5,248 bases of DNA. Origin: JADHUC01 sp964617665 (GTDB lineage Bacteria > Planctomycetota > Planctomycetia > Pirellulales > Pirellulaceae). Made by a program: the position numbers and the translations under genes. The stretch spans positions 1 through 5,248 of the forward strand of contig CAZUAH010000808.1 of the NCBI GenBank assembly GCA_964617665.1, in the 5' to 3' direction. Shown here in pieces: positions 1 through 5,248 of this stretch; the stretch's first letter is position 1; the number at the start of each line of letters is the position of its first letter. A model generated the notes under the pieces. That model made no database searches and had not been told where the DNA came from. It was given only the letters and a program-made list of their open reading frames with translations.

Positions 1-72
1 AAATAGACCCATCTCGAAAAACCCAGCATCTACCACCTCACAGAGATTGCACCTACGACAAACGTCTGTACG

Positions 73-645
73 TTGATCAATCGCGCTCGCGAAGGTGATC
101 GGGATGCGCTGGGGCAGTTGCTCGAGCATCACCGGCCCTACTTGAAACTGCTCGCGCGGCGGATGATCGGCGAGCGACTTGTAAGCCGTTTGGACGAGTC
201 GGACATTGTTCAGCAGACTTGCTTATCAGTATTTGGCCGAATCGAGGCTTTCGAAGGCGACGAGCCGGACCAGTTCGTGGCGTGGTTGCGGACGATTCAC
301 GAACACAACGTCAGGAATGTCGTTCGCGACCACGTCTCGGCACAAAAGCGAACCGTGAATCGCGAACAGGCGATCGAGGCCGATAATGCCGTACGCGAAA
401 TCGCACCATCCCAGCAGAGTTCACCCAGCCAACGTTTGCTGCAGGGCGAACGAGCGGTCCGCTTGGCGGCCGCCCTGCAGGAATTGGCCCCCGATCAACG
501 CGAAGCGGTTCGGCTGAGATACCTGGAAGGCTGGTCGCTGGCCGAGATCTCTGAGCATACAGGACGAACGAAACATTCAATCGCGGGGCTGATCAAGCGC
601 GGCTTGAGCAAACTACGCAAAGAACTCCGAGACGAAAGTCACTAA
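73..645 (+). CDS. ECF-type RNA polymerase sigma factor, partner of the downstream Ser/Thr kinase
   Basis: Predicted alternative sigma factor that directs RNA polymerase to its own promoter set. The 190-residue product has the two-domain ECF layout. Region 2 spans about residues 14-93, with the DESDIVQQT stretch at 41-49 and FVAWLRTIHEHNVRN at 68-82 as the core-binding and -10-recognition part. Region 4 spans about 131-187, with LAPDQREAVRLRYLEGWSL followed by a helix-turn-helix (about 155-180) and a basic end for -35 recognition. The linker (about 94-130) is polar, and there is no C-terminal extension. It resembles planctomycete ECF groups paired with Hanks-type kinases, and the kinase gene starts 32 nt after its stop. 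The start is uncertain: the frame is open back to position 7 but has no ATG or GTG, so TTG at 73 is the only usual start codon, and no clear Shine-Dalgarno precedes it. Relatives usually carry about ten residues before the LINRAREGD stretch, so an unusual earlier start is possible. Family call is secure; target genes are unknown. Confidence 0.93.
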   Translation: MINRAREGDRDALGQLLEHHRPYLKLLARRMIGERLVSRLDESDIVQQTCLSVFGRIEAFEGDEPDQFVAWLRTIHEHNVRNVVRDHVSAQKRTVNREQAIEADNAVREIAPSQQSSPSQRLLQGERAVRLAAALQELAPDQREAVRLRYLEGWSLAEISEHTGRTKHSIAGLIKRGLSKLRKELRDESH

Positions 646-650
646 CAGGC

Positions 651-674
651 GGAACGTCACCGTTCCATTGCGTT
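651..674 (+). promoter_or_regulatory. Possible ECF promoter and hairpin between sigma factor and kinase genes
   Basis: GGAACG (651-656), TCAC loop, CGTTCC (661-666) form a perfect 6-bp hairpin in the 32-nt gap. The left arm also reads GGAAC, the usual ECF -35 core, and CGTT occurs at 671-674, 15 nt further on, slightly short of the usual 16-17 nt. If used as a promoter, transcription would begin at or very near the kinase ATG (678), giving a leaderless or nearly leaderless mRNA. No Shine-Dalgarno lies close to that ATG, which fits. The motifs are short and could occur by chance. Confidence 0.25.
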
Positions 675-677
675 CTC

Positions 678-3218
678 ATGACAGACAAAGCGGAAGGCGC
701 AGACAAGGCGATCGTCGAGTATTTCGAGCTGGTGGATCGCGGAGAATCGGTCAATCCGGAACGGTTCATCGCCGATCACGAAGACGTGGCCGAGCAACTG
801 CGAGAGTTCTTTGATGCAGCAAGCGTCGTGCAGGAAATGGCCGGACCAACGGTTGATGAGCAGTCCAAGTCTCCCGTGCAAGGCGGTGCGGCGGAATCGT
901 CGGCGACCGGATCAACCGCGCCGAATCACACGCACGATCATCCGCCACAGATCGTGGCCCCGTGCGAATTCGGTCGTTATCGAGTCGAACGTGAATTGGG
1001 CCAAGGCGCGATGGGTTCGGTTTACTTAGCCCACGATACTCAACTGGAACGCGAAGTGGCCCTGAAGATCCCGGGCTTTGACGAAGCAAAGGAGCCGGAG
1101 ATGATAGATCGGTTCTATCGCGAAGCACGGGCGGCCGCAACCTTGCGGAGTCCGCACATTTGCCCCGTGTACGATGTCGATCAAATCGACGGCGTGCACT
1201 TTATCGCAATGGCCTACATCGACGGCCAACCGCTATCGCGTTGGATGACCACCACCAGTGCGCGATCGCCGCGTCGAATCGCCACAATTATATGCAAGCT
1301 GGCATTGGCCCTGGAAAAGGCTCACGAAGGCGGTGTCGTCCATCGCGATCTGAAGCCCAGCAATATCATGATCGACGCCGAGGGCGAGCCGGTCGTGATG
1401 GACTTTGGTTTAGCTCGTCGAACAGACCAAACGGATGTACGGGACACCAAAGAGGGGACGCTTATTGGCACTCCTGCTTACATGTCGCCCGAACAGATCA
1501 TGGGCGATTCAGACGCAGTCGGGCCAACAAGCGACGTCTACGCATTGGGAGTGATTCTGTACGAACTGTTAACCGGTCAGTTGCCGTTTAGGGGCTCTGT
1601 CATCTCCGTCATCGGCCAGATCGTTGCGGGCAAACCGAAGCCGCCCGCAGAGTTGAAGCCTGACGTCGATGCGCGGTTGGCCACCATATGCCGGAAGATG
1701 ATGGCCAAACGCATCGAGGATCGCTACCAGTCGATGGCCGAGGTGGCGGCGACCCTTGATGCTCTTCTCCAGGAGAGTCACGAACAGCCATTCGACACAG
1801 TCGCCCAAGTGGCCGATCCGCCAATTCGACCGCAGGCCGCCTACGTTCAGAAACCTACCGCAACGGTATCGCCCCAGGCACAACGACCGGCACCGGAGTC
1901 TCGGTCCGCGGGGTCCGTGGTTCTAGTCATCGCGTGTGTCTTTGCGGCCCTTCTGCTCGGCGGATGCCTTGTTTCTGGGCTCGGCTACTGGTTCCTTTCC
2001 GGGGGACACGTTGCGCAGCAAAAGCAAGAAGCCGCCGAGCAAGCCGCAATGGCGGCCGCCGAACGAGATCGCGAGGAGGAGCGACGACGACAGCAGGAAG
2101 AATTACGTTCGAGAAGCCAGCAAGAACGACGCGACGTCGAGGATAACGCCACGCTAACCGCCCGCCTCGACACATCTGCTCCCAGCCTGAAGTACGACTG
2201 GCAGCCGGAAAACAGCTACGGCTATTCCCTGCAAATCACGGCCAAGCGAGGTAGCCTCGCGGAATCGCTTTCCGGAACGCTTCGCTATCGCGTCCTGGAG
2301 GCAAGCAAGAAAGAGGCCAAGTTGCTGTTCGACACCAAGCTGTCGTCGCGCGTCAACTCCGGATTCCCGGGCCCGCCGGGCATGGACCGCATCAGTTCCT
2401 TTGTGCCGCTGAGTGACGTTGTTCGCATGTTCCCTCGGCACGAACTAACGGTCGACCACCGTGGACGAGTCGTCGAAAACGGGTGCGACGCGAAACTGCC
2501 GTACGCCCTTGGCAGCCTCGCTCAGCTGATCATCGAGACATTTCCCGACGAGCGATCTGACTATTGGGTAGTCACGCGAAGAACGACAATCGAACTCAAG
2601 CACAATTCGTTTCCATTCTCGCGAGGACCTTACGGACGTTCGAAAACCACCGAGAGAATCGGTGCATCCACGACGACGAAGTACACGCTGAAATCGCACG
2701 ATTCCAATTTGGTCGTCATCCACAAGCAATACGATGTCGCCATGCCCGAGGATTCGCCGTACGCGATCACGGGCGAAGGAGAAACCACGTTTGACCGCAA
2801 GAAAGGCGTCCCGACGGAAATGCAATTCAGTCTGAAAGTCACGGGCAACAGCGACCAAGCGATCAATGTGACCGTCGACAGCCGACTGTTGACCGAGACG
2901 GAGTTGGCGCAACGGCTTGAAGAGTTGGAAGCAAGGGGGGAACTATCGCCTCGCCAGCAGGCGAAAGTGGATTCCCTGTCACAACCGCCAGACCCGTCTC
3001 CGGGGAAGGGGGTCACCGACGAAACGCAGCTTTCCCCGGGCGACGCGATCCAAGGTTACAGGAACGGGGGTTGGCGCGACGTCACTGTTTTGGAATTGTT
3101 GAGTGACGGTCGTGTGAAAGTCCACTGGGTCGGCTTCGGTGCCGAGTGGGATGAGGCTATCCCGCGATCCCGGCTGAGGATTCTTCCGGGAGCAGACGAG
3201 AACAGAAAAACGAACTAG
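678..3218 (+). CDS. Transmembrane Hanks-type Ser/Thr protein kinase with outer C-terminal SH3/Tudor-like module
   Basis: 846-residue receptor-like kinase. Residues 8-56 are a helical N-terminal segment typical of planctomycete kinases (FELVDRGESVNPERFI, then LREFF). The kinase domain spans about 101-366 with every key element: glycine loop GQGAMGSV (108-115), ATP-binding Lys130 in VALK, Glu149 of helix C, HRDLKPSN (222-229, catalytic Asp224), DFG (242-244), activation-segment GTPAYMSPE (264-272) and Asp286. It should therefore be active; Thr257, Thr261 and Thr265 are candidate autophosphorylation sites. A Pro/Gln-rich linker leads to one membrane span (about 413-440). Outside lie a charged Ala/Glu/Arg coiled coil (444-490), a beta-rich region I cannot assign (about 495-735), a short helical hinge and an SH3/Tudor-like barrel (about 782-836) with VHWVGFGAEWDEAIPRSRL. 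The ATG at 678 is chosen because it follows the sigma gene by 32 nt and gives the usual N-terminus. It probably signals to the adjacent sigma factor; the stimulus is unknown. Confidence 0.95.
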   Translation: MTDKAEGADKAIVEYFELVDRGESVNPERFIADHEDVAEQLREFFDAASVVQEMAGPTVDEQSKSPVQGGAAESSATGSTAPNHTHDHPPQIVAPCEFGRYRVERELGQGAMGSVYLAHDTQLEREVALKIPGFDEAKEPEMIDRFYREARAAATLRSPHICPVYDVDQIDGVHFIAMAYIDGQPLSRWMTTTSARSPRRIATIICKLALALEKAHEGGVVHRDLKPSNIMIDAEGEPVVMDFGLARRTDQTDVRDTKEGTLIGTPAYMSPEQIMGDSDAVGPTSDVYALGVILYELLTGQLPFRGSVISVIGQIVAGKPKPPAELKPDVDARLATICRKMMAKRIEDRYQSMAEVAATLDALLQESHEQPFDTVAQVADPPIRPQAAYVQKPTATVSPQAQRPAPESRSAGSVVLVIACVFAALLLGGCLVSGLGYWFLSGGHVAQQKQEAAEQAAMAAAERDREEERRRQQEELRSRSQQERRDVEDNATLTARLDTSAPSLKYDWQPENSYGYSLQITAKRGSLAESLSGTLRYRVLEASKKEAKLLFDTKLSSRVNSGFPGPPGMDRISSFVPLSDVVRMFPRHELTVDHRGRVVENGCDAKLPYALGSLAQLIIETFPDERSDYWVVTRRTTIELKHNSFPFSRGPYGRSKTTERIGASTTTKYTLKSHDSNLVVIHKQYDVAMPEDSPYAITGEGETTFDRKKGVPTEMQFSLKVTGNSDQAINVTVDSRLLTETELAQRLEELEARGELSPRQQAKVDSLSQPPDPSPGKGVTDETQLSPGDAIQGYRNGGWRDVTVLELLSDGRVKVHWVGFGAEWDEAIPRSRLRILPGADENRKTN
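3021..3185 (+). other. SH3/Tudor-knot-like module at the kinase C-terminus
   Basis: Encodes kinase residues 782-836. The order PGD, then GGWRDVTVLELLSDGRVKVHW, then WDEAIPRSRL resembles chromo-barrel/Tudor-knot domains, which end in a W-D-E-x-(V/I)-P-x-S-R-L pattern. Membrane topology puts it outside the cytoplasm, so a chromatin or nucleic-acid role by analogy with eukaryotes is unlikely; peptide or glycan binding is an open guess. A divergent relative sits at the start of the next protein. Confidence 0.6.
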
Positions 3219-3266
3219 AATCTGCCCGAAAGCAGGTAGGCCGAACAAGTCCGCACTAGAAACTGA

Positions 3267-3281
3267 TCAAACGTCGTTTGA
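3267..3281. promoter_or_regulatory. Perfect 7+1+7 palindrome, possible operator
   Basis: TCAAACG-T-CGTTTGA is a perfect inverted repeat with a single central base, lying 48 nt after the kinase stop and just before the larger inverted repeat. The spacing and symmetry would suit a dimeric regulator upstream of the secreted-protein gene, but a flank of the neighbouring repeat element is equally possible. The 8-mer CAAACGTC also occurs at 59-66, ahead of the sigma gene. Confidence 0.3.
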
Positions 3282-3287
3282 CGATTT

Positions 3288-3351
3288 GGGAGGGCGAGGC
3301 TCCCGCCGAGCCGTTTCCGCCACAGCGGCTCAGCGGGAGCTTCGCCCTCCC
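3288..3351. repeat. 64-nt imperfect inverted repeat, REP/MITE-like palindromic element
   Basis: Two 26-nt arms (3288-3313 and 3326-3351) flank a 12-nt loop (3314-3325). They match at 24 of 26 positions; one mismatch becomes a G-U pair in + strand RNA and the other is a C/A pair (positions 3307 and 3332). The left arm starts GGGAGGGCGAGGCTCCC and the right arm ends CTTCGCCCTCCC. From memory, near-identical GC-rich palindromes occur many times in planctomycete genomes, often read as spurious peptides such as GGRGSRRAV. No T-run follows on either strand, so it is not a standard intrinsic terminator, though RNA from it would fold strongly and could attenuate transcription or protect the upstream 3' end. 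No transposase gene lies in the window. Confidence 0.8.
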
Positions 3352-3400
3352 GGTGACACCCGTCAAGCTAGGATCGAAGGAACACTAGGTTCTCCTCACT

Positions 3401-3407
3401 GGAAGGA
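3401..3407 (+). promoter_or_regulatory. Shine-Dalgarno site fixing the start of the secreted-protein gene
   Basis: GGAAGGA lies 7 nt before the ATG at 3415, a good match to the anti-Shine-Dalgarno sequence at normal spacing. It decides the start: the frame is open back to a TTG at 3286, but those extra 43 residues would be translated repeat DNA and would bury the signal peptide. Neither other gene here has such a clear site. Confidence 0.8.
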
Positions 3408-3414
3408 ATGCACC

Positions 3415-5229
3415 ATGAATGCTGTGATACGCGTTGTTCTAATCATGTTGATCTTATCCGTCCCGGCTGCGGCCCAGCGCAAGAAAGCCGCAAATTCGGA
3501 CTTTGCGCCGGGAGACAAAGTGCAAGTGAAGATGGGCCGCGACCCGTCGCCAGGCGAGGTGATAAAGCTGAATCAAAACGGTTGGGTCACGGTTCGAGTA
3601 ACTCGGATGGGAAGACAGATCGAGATGACCTTGCCGCCCAGCAGGATACAGAAGATGGGCGGCGCTACGCCGAAAACGCCAGCTGCAAAACCGGGAGCCA
3701 ACCCATTTGCGCCAACGGCCAAAGCGAACCCGCTGGCCGGCATGCACACCTGGACCGACAGTACGGGCCAATACAAAACCGAGGCAGAGTTCGTCGAATT
3801 CAAAGATGGCCGAGTCCACTTGAAGAAAGCGGACGGTTCCCCGGTGGCGATCCCCCTGGATCGGCTCAGCCCAGCCGACCAGCAGCTGGTACGCTCGTCC
3901 ACCCAGCCTTCGCCCGCCACAAAGCAGCCGGCTGCCGCCGGTGTGGGCAGCGGAGAACTAGTCGCCGCCGACTGGTCCGCGGCCAAAAACATCATGCTCA
4001 GCGCCCCGCAGGTTTGGTCGCTCACGGCTAATCCGCCAGCCGAGCCAACTCAGGCTCTTGCCCAAACACCAATCGCACTTGCTCCACCGGCAGGCGGGAA
4101 GGGGTTCTTCGAGACTGTGTCTTGCCTGGGCTTCGACCGGTTGCGTGGACAAGCCTTTCTATCGCGCGTCAACAAACCGCCGGGTGGCTCGGAAGCGATC
4201 TGGCTGGAACGATGCGATCTGATTAGCGGTCGGTCCTTGGGCGTTGCCGAAATGCCTTCCGACGTCAGACTGCTAGATGTTGATGCGACCGGACAACGAA
4301 TGCTCGCGCGATCCGAGGCATTTGGATTTGGCAAGAAGGGCCGGCTCGATTTGTGGGATGTTTCCGGTACCGCACCGCAACAACTGATGAGTTGGGAGCC
4401 ATACGGCTCGGCCGAAAACACCAAGAAGGACGTCAGCTTCGCTGCCTTTGTCGACGCGAGTCACGTGATAACGGTCGGTGGCGGCAAGCTCGCTCTTTGG
4501 GCCCTTCCGGAGGCCAGGGCACTCTACACACTGAAAGTCAATTCGCAGCCAGCAGTGAACGAGGGGGGCAAATACCTGGCCGTGTCGACCGAAGAAGGCA
4601 TGTTCGTATTGGACGCTATGACGGGCACAACATTGGGCCGATTGGCGGGCGATACGGGCGCGTTCATGAAGTTCTCCTTCCGCCCCGACGGTTTGCGGCT
4701 GGCCATGCACTGCCACGGCGGCCGATTGCAGATTTGGGACTGCGAGAAAGGCGAGAGGATCCGCGAGATCTTCCTGCACGGCATCCACTCGGCAGACCAG
4801 ATGCACTGGGTGTCCGACGAACACATCTTGCTCGGCCGGTCTAATCTGTTGGACGTCACGCACAGAGTGATCCTCTGGCGATACGAAGGCGTGAAAGGCC
4901 GTGTAGGCGATTGCGGTGGGTACGTCTGGTGTGCGCTGCCTAGCGGACACGAACAGAAGGCGCTGTCCCCATTCAAGCTTCCGCACGACGAGGCAATGCG
5001 AGCCGCCGCCGGCATGTCGGCCGACCAGCTACTAGTGTTGAAACCGGGAGCCGCGGTACGACTGAATGTCAACGTCCCCGTGGCGCCAGGTCAAGCTCCG
5101 AAGATCACCGAGACGCTGACGGCCCGTCTCCAGGAGAACGGAATCTCGGTCGCGTCAAACGCTCCACTCACCTTAGATGCGGTTTCCGAAAAAGGCCTCG
5201 GCACCAAAATGCTGTTGGATTCTCGATGA
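3415..5229 (+). CDS. Exported SHD1-domain protein with SH3-like module and WD40-like repeats
   Basis: 604-residue protein, unnamed as far as I know. Residues 1-20 form a signal peptide: Arg6, hydrophobic core VVLIMLILSV, then PAAA before QRKK, so signal peptidase I cleavage after Ala20 is likely and the mature protein is periplasmic or surface-located. An SH3-like module follows (about 28-82, PGDKVQV to LPPSRI), then a Pro/Ala linker and an SHD1 domain (about 112-161: WTDSTGQYKTEAEFVEF, DGRVHL, IPLDRLSPADQQLV). Residues about 235-492 look like a degenerate WD40-type propeller, with strand ends RLDLWDV, KLALWAL, RLQIWDC and RVILWRY, suiting a protein-interaction scaffold. The C-terminus from about 540 (LLVLKPGAAVRLNVNV) resembles the beginning of a longer beta module in planctomycete relatives and stops early. 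ATG 3415 is preferred because of the Shine-Dalgarno and signal peptide. The gap to the kinase is 196 nt, so it may have its own promoter. No enzymatic motif is visible; function is unknown. Confidence 0.88.
   Translation: MNAVIRVVLIMLILSVPAAAQRKKAANSDFAPGDKVQVKMGRDPSPGEVIKLNQNGWVTVRVTRMGRQIEMTLPPSRIQKMGGATPKTPAAKPGANPFAPTAKANPLAGMHTWTDSTGQYKTEAEFVEFKDGRVHLKKADGSPVAIPLDRLSPADQQLVRSSTQPSPATKQPAAAGVGSGELVAADWSAAKNIMLSAPQVWSLTANPPAEPTQALAQTPIALAPPAGGKGFFETVSCLGFDRLRGQAFLSRVNKPPGGSEAIWLERCDLISGRSLGVAEMPSDVRLLDVDATGQRMLARSEAFGFGKKGRLDLWDVSGTAPQQLMSWEPYGSAENTKKDVSFAAFVDASHVITVGGGKLALWALPEARALYTLKVNSQPAVNEGGKYLAVSTEEGMFVLDAMTGTTLGRLAGDTGAFMKFSFRPDGLRLAMHCHGGRLQIWDCEKGERIREIFLHGIHSADQMHWVSDEHILLGRSNLLDVTHRVILWRYEGVKGRVGDCGGYVWCALPSGHEQKALSPFKLPHDEAMRAAAGMSADQLLVLKPGAAVRLNVNVPVAPGQAPKITETLTARLQENGISVASNAPLTLDAVSEKGLGTKMLLDSR
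3745..3900 (+). other. SHD1 (SLA1 homology domain 1)
   Basis: Encodes residues 111-162 of the secreted protein. The pattern W-x-D-x-TG, EAEFVEFKDGRVHLKKADG and IPLDRLSPADQQLV matches the SHD1 family, first described in the yeast endocytic adaptor Sla1, where it binds NPFxD peptides. In planctomycetes the domain is widespread in exported proteins, with no proven ligand that I know of. A spontaneous NPF sequence occurs at residues 97-99 of this same protein, just ahead of the domain, but it is not followed by xD. Confidence 0.8.
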
Positions 5230-5248
5230 CGAGCCGGATATTCGGCGA
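5226..5248 (+). CDS. Possible start of a following gene, cut by the window end
   Basis: ATG at 5226-5228 overlaps the TGA at 5227-5229 in an ATGA arrangement, the usual sign of translational coupling. Only seven codons are visible (MTSRIFG), with no clear Shine-Dalgarno before them, so no product can be named. The alternative is that the secreted protein is frameshifted here and these codons are the continuation of its C-terminal module. Confidence 0.25.

Noticed and set aside
2007..2150. Ala/Glu/Arg-rich stretch as a tandem DNA repeat
   Set aside because: The low complexity is in the protein (coiled coil, residues 444-490); the DNA shows no regular repeated unit.
2366..2380. CCCGG-GCCCG-CCGGG inverted repeat within the kinase gene
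   Set aside because: It falls in codons for a Pro/Gly-rich turn (FPGPPG) and is explained by coding sequence.
2445..2912. Antisense open frame (155 codons) inside the kinase gene
   Set aside because: Shadow frame: biased composition, no family resemblance, and the + strand product continues through it without a break.
3222..3235. CTGC ... GCAG stem just after the kinase stop as a terminator
   Set aside because: Only four base pairs and no T-run follows; too weak to call.
3288..3351. Large inverted repeat as an intrinsic terminator
   Set aside because: The stem is strong but no T-tract follows on either strand, and the arms look like a dispersed repeat element.
3379..3392. GGAAC at 3379 as an ECF -35 element for the secreted-protein gene
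   Set aside because: No CGT-type -10 is found at the right distance; the nearby GTTC only gives a 4-bp inverted repeat.
3286..3414. N-terminal extension of the secreted protein from TTG 3286
   Set aside because: It translates the inverted repeat, has no ribosome site, and would bury a clear signal peptide that begins at ATG 3415 behind a good Shine-Dalgarno.
4273..4986. Long open frame on the - strand (237 codons) inside the secreted-protein gene
   Set aside because: It lies wholly opposite a convincing gene, shows no recognisable domain or ribosome site, and long antisense frames are expected in GC-rich coding DNA.

Overview
The window looks like chromosomal DNA of a planctomycete, most likely of the Pirellulales / Pirellulaceae type. 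Three things support this, all from recalled family knowledge rather than a search. First, an ECF sigma factor lies directly upstream of a membrane-anchored Hanks-type Ser/Thr kinase. Second, there is a secreted protein joining an SHD1 (SLA1 homology 1) domain to WD40-like repeats. Third, an intergenic GC-rich palindrome matches a repeat that is common in this group. The DNA is moderately GC-rich, and all three genes are on the + strand.

Layout. Positions 1-72 are a short upstream stretch with no ATG or GTG. Positions 73-645 encode an ECF-type sigma factor, apparently from a TTG codon. A 32-nt gap (646-677) holds a small perfect hairpin that also contains a GGAAC / CGTT pair resembling an ECF promoter. 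Positions 678-3218 encode an 846-residue transmembrane Ser/Thr kinase. Its cytoplasmic half has a complete set of catalytic motifs. Its outer half has a coiled coil, an uncharacterised beta-rich region and a C-terminal SH3/Tudor-like barrel. The 196-nt gap 3219-3414 holds a 7+1+7 palindrome and a 64-nt imperfect inverted repeat. Positions 3415-5229 encode a 604-residue exported protein with an SH3-like module, an SHD1 domain and a WD40-like propeller. Its stop overlaps an ATG at 5226 that could open a next gene, cut off by the window end.

How the genes may work together. The sigma factor and kinase form a tight pair of a kind known in planctomycetes, where the kinase is thought to feed a signal to the partner sigma factor. 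The less expected feature is that the kinase's outer C-terminus and the mature N-terminus of the secreted protein carry recognisably related SH3/Tudor-like modules, both opening with a PGD motif and ending in a P-x-S-R motif. This suggests a shared ligand or a functional link on the outer side of the cytoplasmic membrane. That is inference. I see no CRISPR array, tRNA, rRNA or intact transposase gene. I would call this a typical planctomycete signalling locus with a few real oddities, not a clearly new system.
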